Shown here in pieces: positions 1-11,527 of a stretch of DNA of 64,000 nt. Origin of the DNA: Parietaria judaica (Eukaryota; Streptophyta; Magnoliopsida; Rosales; Urticaceae). The DNA lies in NCBI GenBank assembly GCA_954871525.1, contig OX940869.1:12671001-12735000 (forward strand), in the 5' to 3' direction. A program made the translations under genes and the position numbers. The notes under the pieces were generated by a model, which had not been told where the DNA came from, ran no database searches, and saw nothing but the letters and a program-made list of their open reading frames with translations. How positions within the stretch are numbered: position 1 is the first letter of the stretch; every line of letters begins with the position of its first letter.

Positions 1-283
1 CAAATTAATTTCCTATACCCAATGCATAGAAAGTTTTACAAAAGTTTTTTTTTTCTTCAAAAGTATGCATGGGCATACATAAGTTGTTTGCATGATAATA
101 AATATATTTTAATAGGAAATTAATTGTTTCTTACGTATGTATGTGATAACCATTATGCATAAAAGGTTATGCATAAAAGGTTATATAAAAAGAAAGTTAA
201 AGGACTGGCATACATAAGTTGTATAATATATAAAAAGAAAGTTGTTTCTTTTTTCTTTTGAAAGACTAGCATACATAAGTTGT
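1..283. repeat. Diverged tandem-repeat array, left block
   Basis: This is AT-rich DNA built from a diverged unit. Each unit reads roughly: a 'ggaattaaagcac' start, 'acgtatgcatgagtatgtttacac', 'atgcatgatcatagatacat', 'cttacgtatgtatgccata', 'cccaatgcataaaaggttctataaaaag', 'cttcgaaagcacgtctgcatgggcatacataagttg'. The block is cut at 284 by a solo LTR and resumes at 1901; the TSD GTTGT flanks the cut. No gene is seen here. Confidence 0.75.
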
Positions 284-1900
284 TGTTAATGCGTAAAAAT
301 GACTTTAACTTAGAATCGGATCCAAGATTCGGGTTCCGATAGTGACCCGCTGAACACAAGGATAATTGAATGCTGAGTCAACGCGGGTTGACTAATGATC
401 GTCAAAGCTGGAGGCGAATCTGTCGTCTTGGATGAGTCTCCGGGCTGTCCTTGGCGATCCTCGACGAACTTCCCTCGTGGTGGCGAAGTCCGTATCACGG
501 CAAAGCTCCTCGTCGGACTTCCCTCGTGGTGGCGAAGTCCGGGCGAGGTCCTTGTCTTGGCGAAGCTCCTCGTCTGGGCAAAGTTCTTGTCTTGGCGATA
601 TCCTCGTCTAGGCAAACTCCAGTCTTGATGAAGCTCCGAGCTGGTCTTGATGATTCTTCATGATCCTCCTTCCTTGGCGAGCTCCTGCGGCGAGGGAGGA
701 CCTGCAAAAAAGGATAGATTGGGCCCGTGCCCCATCGCTTGGGCGAGGTTTCCCTACGTATCTCAGTTTAAGAGAATCAGGTCCCACGTAGTTCGGGGTT
801 AGTGATAAACGGCGGGTGAATGACGATGTGGTTTGACTCGTCGGAAGTGCCGATGTTGGCGGCGCGGGGGTGACCCTTGGCCAATTGGTTGGTTATTACC
901 GGCGTGACGTGTTCTTTGTCGACCTCGTCGGTGTTGGCGGACTCACTGTCGAACTTCCCTCGTGGTGGTGAAGTTCGTATCACAGCGAGAGCCTTGACCT
1001 GACGAGGGGTGCTCCTTGTCGACCTTGTCGAGGTTGGCGAGGGCGGCTACCCTGTTAAGGGATGCTCCTTGTCGATTTTGTCGAGGTTGGCGAGGGCGCC
1101 TAACCTGTTAAGGGATGCTCCTTGTCGACCCTGCGGGTGTTTGCGAGCTCCCCGTCGAAATTCCCTCGTGGTGGCGAAGTTCGTATCCCGGCGAGGGCCT
1201 TGATCACCTGGCGAGGGCCTCCTTCATTGACTCGTCGAACAACTTCTGTTGTCAAGGCTGAGACTCTGTTCTAGAACTCCTCTTAGTCGGGCCTCAACCA
1301 GCAAGCTCGCAATTCTTACCGGGGGGAGAGAGGGGCGACTTTCTAGAGAGAGAAGCTCTGGAGAAAGCTGTGAGTGAGTGTGGAAATGAGGGGGGGAAGG
1401 CTCCTATTTATAGGAAAGCCAATTCCCTGAAACTGCACCTCTAGGGGCCTGCGAACTTCAATCTTGCAATAGGGGGGTCGTCGAGGCCCCTTGCCCTGGA
1501 AAAGAGGTTGTCGATGCTTCTTGATTCGTCTTTGATGTCTTCCGGTTGTCCGCGAGTCCATGTGTTGAGTTCGGGGGAATCCAGAGGATTTCCCGGAGAT
1601 CTTCGTGGTCTCGGATCTCCTCGTCGTGTGGAATAATTACAAATTATGCCCTCGTCAAGTTATGACGAGGGTGCTTGTCGGCTCGTCGGCTCGTCGGCTC
1701 GTCGCCTCGTCGGCTTGTCGCGGCTTGTCGCCTCGTCGCCTTGTCGGCTCGTCGCCTCTTTGACCCCGGGCCTCGCCAATGTCTTAGTTCGTCGGCCCCG
1801 GGTCTTTGTCTTTGGTAATGGGCCTTGACTTTTCTTAATGGGCTTTGACTTTTGCTAAAATGGGCCCAATTTTTATATGTTACGAAAAATGCTTATAACA
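284..1900 (-). mobile_element. Solo LTR (1617 bp), Ty3/Gypsy-like, with 5-bp TSD
   Basis: The element begins TGTTA and ends TAACA, a perfect terminal inverted repeat. It is flanked by the direct repeat GTTGT at 279-283 and 1901-1905. Removing it rejoins satellite sequence that is continuous in other copies of the array, for example near 6950-6990. No primer-binding site, polypurine tract or coding domain is present, so this is a single LTR, probably left by LTR-LTR recombination. A TATA-like CCTATAAATAGG on the minus strand near 1408-1421 suggests minus orientation. Internally it is GC-rich, with reiterated blocks containing 'ctcgtggtggcgaagt' near 475-545, 958-975 and 1163-1180, and a 'ctcgtcg' microrepeat at 1675-1760. 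Assignment to a Tat/Ogre-like lineage is a guess from general LTR character. Confidence 0.85.
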
Positions 1901-3333
1901 GTTGTAATTAAAGTACTTTCTTAATTTACGTATGCATGAATATGTTTACACAAAACGTAGTACATTTTATGTAAGTCTGCATGATCATAGATGTATTTAG
2001 GAAATTAATCCCGCCTTACGTACGTATGCCATATATACCCATTACTTAATCCATAAAAGGTTAAATATATAAAAAAAAATGTTTTTATCATGAAACACGT
2101 ACGTCTGCATGAGTATCCATAAATTGTCAAAACCGCCTTTGTTCTCATGATACACAACTTTTTTTAATGTACGTCTGCATGATCATAGATATAATTTAAT
2201 AGAGAATTAATCGTGTCTTACGTATGTATGCCATAATGATGGTGCGTTAGGGCTTAAGCTCGCATTTACGGAGGAGTGGGACCGACGTGCCGAGAAGTGA
2301 CATTGCATGGAAATTGTTTGACGTGTGCATGGCGTGCTTGAAACTCGAGAATCAGCGACATTAATTGGCATTATTTATGAAATGATTTTACTGTCTTAAT
2401 TATCAACTTTTATTCATGATTATTTGCTTCTTAATTATGTTATTTGATTGATGATTTATTTCCTTGTTTGCTTCATCTCTTCCATTTCCATCTCTTCTTG
2501 GTAGATTACTATATGTAATAATGCAGTATGGTGGTTTTATTTTAGTTTGGTATTTTTGATTAAATAAAGTTGACAATTTTGTTGCAAACTTTGCGGTTTT
2601 GTTTCTTTTCGATAACATCTCGCTACATCACATACCACTACCCAATGAATAAAAAGTTATATAAAAAATAAAAAATTATTCTAAAGCACGTCTGAATGGG
2701 CATACATAAGTTGGAATAGAGAAGCCGTATTCTACTCATGAATATATATTAGAATTAGAGCACATTTAATCTTAACTTGCATATGCATGAGTATGTTTAT
2801 ACAATAATGCATTTTGTATGTGTTTGCATCATCATATATACATTATAATACGAATTTAACTTGTCTTACGAATATATTCCATACACATATTACCCAATGA
2901 ATAGAAAGATCTATATAAAATACTTTTTATTCTTCGAACGCATGTTTGCATGGGCATACATAAGTCGTACGGGTACACTGGCTTGTTCTTGTGTATGTAT
3001 ATTGGAATTAAAGCGCTTTTTTAACTTACGTATCATATATCGTAAGTTTGTTGAAGTAATTAATGTATCGGCATAAAAAAGTTTTAATTAACGTATTATC
3101 TTAATTTACGTATGCATGGGTATGCTTACACAATACGTAGTACATTTTAAGTAAATATGCATGATCATAGATACATATAAGAATTTAATCCCGTCTTACG
3201 TGTGCATGCCATATATTTTCATTACTTTATGCATAAAAGTTCCATAAAAAAATTATTTTTTATTTTTTTATGAAAGACGAACGACGTCTGGATAGGCATA
3301 CATGAGTTATAATTGAGAAACTGTCTTTGTTCT

Positions 3334-3378
<45 letters not shown>

Positions 3379-3650
3379 ATTAAAAACTTTTATTAGCGTA
3401 GTATTTTTTATGTATGTCTACATAATCAAATATACATTTTTAATAAATAGTTAATCGTGTCTTAAATATGTATGCCATAACCATACCCAATGCATAAAAT
3501 ATTCTATAAATAAGAAAAGAAATAATCTTCTAAAGCATGTATGAATGAGCCTACATAAGCTGGAATGGAGAAACCGACTTTCTCTCATGTATATATTAGA
3601 ATTAAAGCGCACATTTCTTAGCTTGCACATGCTTGAGTCATATGTTACAC
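1901..3650. repeat. Diverged tandem-repeat array, middle block
   Basis: This is the same repeat family as 1-283 and 5829-7800. Units are recognisable by 'ggaattaaag' starts, 'acgtatgcatg', 'ccataaccatacccaatgca' and 'gggcatacataagt' blocks. An (AT)n tract lies at about 3340-3374. The block is interrupted by a non-repeat segment at about 2237-2625 and ends at the solo LTR starting at 3651. Short reading frames here have no recognisable protein content. Confidence 0.75.
2237..2625. other. Unidentified insertion of about 390 bp inside the array
   Basis: Between 'gtatgccata' (left) and 'cataccactacccaatgaat' (right) the array consensus is interrupted by about 390 bp that has no repeat-unit similarity. 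In other units 'gccataaccatacccaatgca' is continuous. The segment is moderately GC-rich at its left end and T-rich afterwards. I see no convincing terminal inverted repeat or poly(A) tail. A shared CATA at the borders is too short to count as a TSD. It is probably a small transposon or an older fragment. Confidence 0.4.
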
Positions 3651-5279
3651 TGTTGGACATATTTCAGTATGCCCTCTATTCATATGCTAATCTCGCTTGT
3701 GTAAGATTATGGTTGTTGTCCTATGAATGAATGGTTCTTATTGATACTAATCTTATATAGTCATCTCAGAGTAAGGATAGAGAAAATTATTTGAATGTTC
3801 GATCATTAGTTCTTTAATATTGCTCTCGTGATAAATCATCAAAGGTAGTCTACGTGAGGAGGTTTGACTATCATGAGTAAATAGCTTAAACGAGTCAATG
3901 ATCTTGATTAGAAATGGGAATTTCTAAGGCGCGAACGACCATTAATTAAAATTAATCACATTTATGTGGCGATATATTACCAGGTCATAGTGCAGTTCAG
4001 GCACTGTTAAGTTTGATCAGTTATAAAGTGTCTTCATACTGGACAGACTAGACTTATATAAAAAATCATCATTTAAGTCTGTCACTGATGATAGTACAAT
4101 AGGGTCACTTAGATGATCAGATCGGAATCGGTATAATCCTGAGCATCGTGGACTTGTACGGTTCAATTTGTATAATCTTTGATTTAATCGTTACAGAGTA
4201 CAATAGAGTGCTCCTAACACTTTTATTTTTTTATTAGACGATTGACCGGGATAAGTTGCACAATGGCGAATATGGACAATATTTTTATGGTATTCTTATT
4301 GTGGTTTGTGGAAAACAAACAAGTACTCATGATTAGCTCATCGGATTCATCATCCTATGAGTAAGTAGTTTGTAATAACCACGGAGAATAATATAATGTC
4401 GTCAAAAGGGCAGAACGGCAAACTTACTCTTTTGATGAGTGCCATAATAACACGAAAACTGATTATTACCAGATATTTGATTGAATCAATGGACACCTAA
4501 GAGTTCAACCAAGAGCAATAGTGAAATGTTATCAAGGTTGGTAAAAGTCTACACTTTTATCGTAGCTCGACTGTGTATGTCCATTAGTCCCCTTTGTAAC
4601 TCCGTAAGGATGACACCGCAATTATGTTCAAATGTGTCATTTGAACATATGATATTCCAATCAGACTCAGTTCGTGATTGTTGTCATGAATCACTGATTA
4701 CCCTATATAGTGGCATAAGTACAAAAGTTTGGTAAGCCAATGAAGCTGGTAAAAGATAATTGAATTTAATCCTTGGACATCCTCAGGGTTGTAGGAAATT
4801 AAATTCTGGTACAATTATCTTTTTGAATCGTGTCAATTTGACTTACGGTTTGAGATTTATTATAATAACAGTTTTTTGGCCTAGACTAAAAATGCTACTG
4901 TTATTTAAATAAAAAAATAGAGAAATTAAATATTGGTATTTATACCTTAAATATTTAAAGAGAGAGATGAATAAATAAAATCGTGTTATGTATATTTATA
5001 TATATATATGCAAATTTTATTAAATATAAATCTTGAAAATATAAAGATTTGATTTATTAAATCTTTTACGGTATTTTCAGAAAAAGATTTGTTTTGGATT
5101 TATTCTTTATTTGATTTTATTTAAAATCAAATCTTTAAGTGAATATCTTCAAAGTGGTTAGAGTGAATATCTCAAAATTGGTTGAGAGTTTTTCTCCAAA
5201 GTGGTTGGGTCATTCCCTATAAATAGGATAGCCTGGAAACCCTGAAACACACACCTTTCACAATACAAATCTCTCTCTC

Positions 5280-5311
<32 letters not shown>

Positions 5312-5823
5312 AGTTTCTGCGAATTGGATCTAAGAATATTTTCAGAGTAGTTCGAGTTTAGGGCTTCGAGAATTATCCAGCTGGAGCCCACGCATCCCTG
5401 CGACGTAATCCCGGAGCATACATCAGAAGACTTTTGGGAGAATCTTATACGCAGAAAATCGCAGAAAGCTTAAAGATCAGAGCCAGAGACTTCAGAGATA
5501 AAAAGGTACGCGTTTGTTTATTTGTAGATTAAGAAAATTGTTTACTTATACTCAAGGCTCAGAATAAAAATCGAACAAGTGTTAATTAAAATCAAGATAA
5601 TTAGTTTATCATGATCTGGGAAATTAATTATGAATTGCTTTTACACGGACGGAATTGACAGGATCACTGGTATTGACTTTTATCCAGAAAGTATTTTTAA
5701 AGGTCAATCCACGTGGTAATTACAACGATCATAATTTCTTATTGGGATGACGGAGATCCTTTTGGGTCTAGATACGTCAGACAATCCCAGGAAAATGGTT
5801 TAGAGCGAATTCGATCCCCAACC
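3651..5823 (+). mobile_element. Solo LTR (2173 bp), probably Copia, with 5-bp TSD
   Basis: The element starts TGTTGGAC and ends CCCCAACC; the ideal CCAACA end is one base off. TACAC flanks it at 3646-3650 and 5824-5828. The flanking DNA rejoins as continuous array sequence, compared with 6640-6700. A promoter-like 'ccctataaatagga' lies near 5215-5230. It is followed by a (CT)n tract at 5270-5311 and a long leader, which fits the U3-R-U5 order on the plus strand. No pol sequence is present. Long LTRs of this type are known in Angela/SIRE-like Copia elements, but the lineage is inferred only from length and the TGTTGGA start. Confidence 0.8.
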
Positions 5824-5828
5824 TACAC

Positions 5829-6285
5829 AATTGTGCATTTTTTTTGTTCGTATGCATGACCATATATACATTGTTTCGACTTATGAATATATTCCATAGT
5901 TGTATGGGCATACATAGTTGTAATAGGGACACCGCCTTGTCCTCATGTATGTAAATTGGAATTAAAGCACTTTTTAACTTACGTATCGTATATCGTAAAT
6001 TTGAAGTAATTAATGTATTGGCATGCAAAAGTTGTAAGTAAAGTATTTTATTAATTTACGTATGTATGAGTATTCTTACATAATACGAAGTGCATTTTAT
6101 GTACGTATGCATGATCATAGATACATTTAGCAATTTAATCCCGCCTTACGTATGTATGCCACTCATTACTTAATGCATAAAATTTCTATAGAAAAATAAG
6201 ATTTTACTATTTTATTTTTATGAAACACTTACGTCTTCATGGGCATACATGAGTTATAATTGAGAAACTGCCTTTGTTCTCATGC

Positions 6286-6334
<49 letters not shown>

Positions 6335-7781
6335 AATTAAAGAAATTTTATAATTAGCGTAGTTTGCATGAGTATGTTTACACAATTTTTTTATGTATGT
6401 CTACATGATACATATTAATAGATAATTAATCGTGTCTTACATATTTACATATGTATGCCATAACCATACCCAATGCATAAAAGATTCTATAAAAAGAAAA
6501 GAAAAAATCTTCTAAAACATGTCTGAATGGGCCTACATAGGTGGAATATTGATATTGGAGAAACCTACTTTCTGCTCATGTATGTGTGTGTATATATATA
6601 TATATATATATTAGAATTAAAGAATATTTCTTAATTTGCACATGCATGAGTAATATGTTTACACAATAGTGCATTTTTTGTTTGTATGCATGACCATACA
6701 TACATTTTAATAGGAAATAACTCCTCTCATGAATATATTTTATATGCATAATACTTTTTTTTTTTACGCACTATATGCATAATACCTGACGCATAGAAGG
6801 TTCTATAGAAAAGATGTTTTTTCTTCGAAATTATGTTTGTATGGGCATACATAATTGTAATAGGGACACCGGCTTGTCCTCCATGTATGTACATTGGAAT
6901 TAAAGCACTTTTTAACTTACGTATCATATATCGTTAGTTTGAAGTAAATGTATCGGCATACAAAAGTTGTAATTAAAGTACTTTCTTAATTTACGTATGC
7001 ATGGGTATGTTTACACAATACGTATTTATGTACGTATGCATGATCATAGATACATTGAAGAATTTAATCCCGTCTTACGTATGTATGCCATATATACTCA
7101 TTACTTTATGCATAAAAGCTCCATAAAAAAAATATTTTTTATGAATCACGTATGTCTACATGGGCATACATGAGTTATAATTTAGAAACTTCATTTGTTC
7201 TCATGTGTGTGAATATATATATATATATATATATATGTATATGTATATTGTAATTAAATAACTTTTGTTAGCGTAGTCTACATGAGTATATTTACACAAC
7301 TTTTTTTTTTTTAATGTATGTCTTCATGATCAAAATCGTGTCTTACATATGTATGTCATAACCATAATGCATAAAAGATTCTAGAAAAAGAAAAGAAAAA
7401 AATCTTCTAAAGCATGTCTGAATGGGCCTACATAAGCTAGAATGGAGAAACCGACTTTCTGCTCATGTATATATATATTAGAATTAAAGCACATTTCTTA
7501 ACTTGCACATGCATGAGTAATATGGTTACGCAATAGTTAATTTTTTGTTCGTATGCATGAGCATATATACATTGTAATAGGAAATGACTCGTCTTATGAA
7601 TATATTCCATATGCATAATACCTAACGCATAGAAGGTTCTATAAAAAGATTTTTTTTTTCTTCGAAAGCACGTTGTATGGGCACACATAATTGTAATAGG
7701 GACACCGGCTTGTCCTCATATATGTACATTGGAATTAAAACACTTTGTTAACTTACGTATCATTCATACTGACGTCTGCAG

Positions 7782-7800
<19 letters not shown>
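5829..7800. repeat. Diverged tandem-repeat array, right block
   Basis: This is the cleanest part of the array. Unit starts of the 'ggaattaaag' type occur near 5950, 6330, 6610, 6893, 7247, 7478 and 7729. A long segment at 5900-6300 (with 'gggacaccg', then 'cttacgtatcgtatatcgtaa', then 'atgtattggcatg') recurs at about 6840-7190, and its beginning recurs again near 7680. That suggests a higher-order period of roughly 0.85-0.95 kb built from units of about 230-280 bp. (AT)n tracts sit at the same place in several units (6290-6330, 6590-6612, 7210-7240, 7780-7810). Confidence 0.75.
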
Positions 7801-7812
<12 letters not shown>

Positions 7813-8718
7813 TTCGAGTATCCAACATATATGAGTAGTACACATTTTTATTAATAAATTAAACTTAATTTGAATTTATAGTCAATCTATGCGTATAAAA
7901 GAAATTTTTACTCTTTCTATGCAACTTCTTGGCATCAAATTAACGTAGTGCTATTTATATTTTCTACACTTACAGCCTTCACTAATTACTTATTAACCAA
8001 ATTTTATATTTCATCATTCTTAAAGAATATTGATAATATATTAAGATAGATCAAGTACACTATAAATGTTAATATATCCTATTAATTTTATGCAAATCTG
8101 ATAGAGCAATTATTAATATACATGTTATTGATATATTAATGAAAGAAACTTATTCCACAAAAGTATTCCATCTTCTTTTATTCTGAATCCCATGGTCATT
8201 TTTTACTTTGTGTTTGTATTTCTTAAGTGCTTACGAAATGTCGAGCCTTTATCTTAATAATAAGTTTTAAATTCAAATTTATCCTAACATTTTACTCGTT
8301 TTTTTACTCATTTTTTTTATATAAATTTTTCTATGTTCAGCCCCTAGCCGATACCTTTCGTAACCATATTACAAACGTGCCGCGATAATCGCCTGAAACT
8401 AAGTCAAAAATAACACACGACACTACCATGTATTATAAAAAATAATATATATTAATCATTAACCATTCATCACACTTAAACATGAAAATGAAAACCTCTG
8501 ATAACCATAATCAAGCACTAATAAAATCCGTACTTATTCATGATAACCATAAATACAATATTAACTTGGTGAAAAAGCCACGAAGGGCTTTAAGCTAAGT
8601 CTCAAACAGAACCGAAATAGAAAAAGCAAGAAACTAACAACTCACAAAGTTCCACAGCCACCGATCACGTAAACAAGTCCAGGGACTTGTACGGACGGCA
8701 AAACCATGCAGAGCTACT
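7801..8718. other. AT-rich intergenic DNA downstream of the F-box gene
   Basis: No reading frame, RNA gene or transposon end is recognisable. The part next to 8719 is the likely 3' UTR and polyadenylation region of the minus-strand F-box gene. Confidence 0.5.
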
Positions 8719-9030
8719 TCACTCAAATTGCGGGTGGATGAAGCCGAAGCTGACTGATCCAGCCGCGATGGGGAGGGGGAGGACAGCACGGACGATCCTC
8801 TCGGCCTCGGCCATCCCCACGTTTTTGTGGAAGACGAAGTTCACCGCGCAGAGTCGCGTTGCGGTTCCGAGCAAGTACTCGACGAGTTCCAACTCGTTGG
8901 GGCTTCCTCGGAAGTTGCGAATCTTCACGATAGTCAGGTGCCTGGCCACGCAGTCGTGCTTGAAGGCCGCTAAGTTGATCATGATGCTGTTTCGCTTCAT
9001 GAAATCCTCCATGTTCGCTGGAGTGTAGAA
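8719..9030 (-). pseudogene. Exon 3 of the F-box gene: FBD domain
   Basis: The acceptor is TTTCAG just before TTCTACACTCC (exon start 9030), in phase 0 with the preceding exon. The translated part holds the FBD signature: ARHLTIVKIRNF, then a Gly, then ELELVEYLLGTA. Translation stops at 8719-8721 (TGA). Plant FBD domains are normally the last domain of F-box/LRR proteins, which fits. The exon itself is intact; it is called pseudogene only because upstream exons are broken. Confidence 0.8.
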
Positions 9031-9870
9031 CTGAAACGGTGAGATCGAAAGGTTAGAACCATTTTTATTTTTTTTTGCGGGAAAAGGTTAGAGCTGTTGT
9101 TTCTGTTGAAATTGATGCACATTGCTAAGCCTAAAATTAGAAGATATGATAATGCTTTTTTATGTATATAGATTTTTAGTCTATAATTCTATTAATTAGA
9201 AGAATAAATTCGAGTTATTTATAAGCCTAAAATTATTTAAATTTGAGTTTTCCGTGATAAGCCAGTTACTAAATTATCGGCACCGCTAAAAACGATAACT
9301 TGAACCTTGATATATTCACTGCTAATTTGTATAAGAAAGTGATAGTGGTGTTTTGAGTGCAAGCAATGAATTAAACTGAACACTGTTCACTTACTCAATT
9401 ACTCTCTAGTCTCTACAATACTAAATATCATTCATCAAAAACAAAAACATATATTAATCCATAGTAATCACTTAAATAATACTCCTATATATATGTGTGT
9501 GTTTTCATTGTACATGTGCTTGAGCACCCATATATATATATATATATATCATAATTCCAAAACCCTTTCTATGTTAAGGCTTTTTCATTGACTTCCTTCA
9601 TGAACCTAAACAAATAAGTGAAGGCTTAATGAAATCAAAATCAAAATGAAAACTATTTTATAATATATATATATATATATCATTTTTTATCAATTTGATA
9701 AACGATATATAACAATGGGTACTTATTAGTTATTATACCATATTGCTATGTGACATACACCTAGTTTTTTGAGCTACTTTCTCTTTGACTCCCTCATGAA
9801 CCTAAATAAGTGTACATATATATCTCTATATATATATATTGTATATATGTTCAATATGATAAAAAAGATA

Positions 9871-10339
9871 GGGTTAATGACGGCAAAAATACCTAAAGTT
9901 TGGTCAAAGAACCCCTCCTGTACCCAAAGTTTAAAAATGGTGGTAAAAATACCCAAAGTCGTATTTGGGGAGTTGACCACTCCATTCTCGTAACGCCGTT
10001 AACTTACCTGTTAACTTTGGCCACACGGACAAACGTGAGTTGCTGACATAACTATTGCTGCCACGTGGACGAGCCCACATCAGGCTCGTTTACGACAAAA
10101 CAACGAATTAAACCCCTAGCTAATACTATTTAATACAACGAATTGAACCCCTAATGATTATACTTAACAAAACTGATTTGTCTACGTGGCCAGAGTTAAC
10201 AGGTAAGTTAACAACGTTACGAGAATGGAGTAGTCAACTTCCCAAATGTGACTTTAAGTATTTTTGCCACCACTTTTAAACTTTGGGTACACGAGGGGTT
10301 CTTTGACCAAATTTTGGGTATTTTCGCCATCATTAACCC
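9871..10339. mobile_element. Mutator-type MITE (469 bp) with 9-bp TSD
   Basis: The ends are long inverted repeats: GGGTTAATGACGGCAAAAATAC at the left against the complement of ATTTTCGCCATCATTAACCC at the right. The inverted similarity runs through 'ggtcaaagaacccct', 'gagttgaccactccattctcg' and 'taacttacctgttaac'. The flanks are the perfect 9-bp repeat AAAAAGATA (9862-9870 and 10340-10348). A 9-bp TSD with long TIRs and no coding content indicates a non-autonomous Mutator-like element. It lies in intron 2 of the F-box gene. A second copy of identical length is at 21724-22192. Confidence 0.88.
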
Positions 10340-10563
10340 AAAAAGATATATAATTGAGGGGTGACACTTATTTATCATTGCTGTGTGACATAAACCTAAT
10401 GTTTCTAGCAATCCATATATAATAACCCCTAAACAGTTGCTCATTAAAAATGTGTGTATATATATATATAATATGTATATATGTGTCCAATTTAAATTGA
10501 TCATCAGTAAACTATTATTCACAGAACAAACATCACTGGATAGCCGTTGAATCATTTTGATAC

Positions 10564-10794
10564 CTTGAGTTCGACTTGGAATGAGCGAATGTTGAGGGTT
10601 ATGGTGTTGACGCAGTACGAGAGGTTGAGAACGTCCTTCAGGTAAAGCAAGTAGCACTTTCCGGGACACTTCGTCTTCACGTTCAGCCTGCTTGGGTAGC
10701 GGAGCGCCGGGCGGTGGTAGGATCTCTCCGGAATAATCTTACACTTTGGCAAGAAGGACAATGTGGCAATTAAATACTCGACTTTGAAGACCAA
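10564..10794 (-). pseudogene. Exon 2 of the F-box gene
   Basis: This 231-nt exon (77 codons) lies between an acceptor (...ATATAG before TTGGTC) and a donor (AAG then GTATCA). Both junctions are phase 0. It continues the region after the LRRs, ending ...NIRSFQVELK. The equivalent exon of the paralogue at 46825-47013 has the same position and phase. No internal lesion is seen. Confidence 0.75.
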
Positions 10795-11527
10795 CTATAT
10801 GAAATCACTTTGCAAAGATTTTGAGCCAATGTACCAAATAAGATGATCAATCTTAAAATTCGTAATACCTTGTTATTATACCCTTTGGTTTGGACATGTA
10901 AAGTTGTAAACTAGAAGTAACAAACCCGAGAGACAATTTAAACGTTCGAATAGCGAACATATATTATTAAAAGGGCCGAAAGTTGTCATGAAATAAGTAG
11001 AAGATAACGGCCTCTAAATAAGGGGCGTTTCACTAGTTCTTATCTAAATAAGGGGCATTTCACTAGTTCTTAGAACAATTGTGATGGAGTAGTCTTATTG
11101 TACGAGTCTTGAAATATAATCTTAATTTGAAAATAGGATATTCTATATAGCATTTAGAATGATATTGAACATGTGGAGTTATAGAATCTAGAACATATAG
11201 TTTTATAACTAATTAGAATTCTAAAACACACCACTAGTATTTCAAATAATTGCTAAGTTAAAAATATCATGCATCGTGATTGTCTATTTCTAATATTATT
11301 TTCCAACACCTAAAGTTGGTAATAAATTCCTGTGTAGGCTTACTAATTGATCATTCCTTTCCTGAACCTACACAAGTGTGTATATAATATATATATATGA
11401 TAACTTGAAGTTGAAGTAATTATAATGGTTTTTTTACACAAAAACCAACCAAGAACACAAATCAAATATAACAAATAATAATGAAGAAATTAAACAGTAA
11501 TAAAAGCAGATGTTAAGGCACACATAC

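Noticed and set aside
7200..7245. (AT)n tracts as origins or matrix-attachment sites
   Set aside because: Simple microsatellites are common in this array and nothing else supports such a role.
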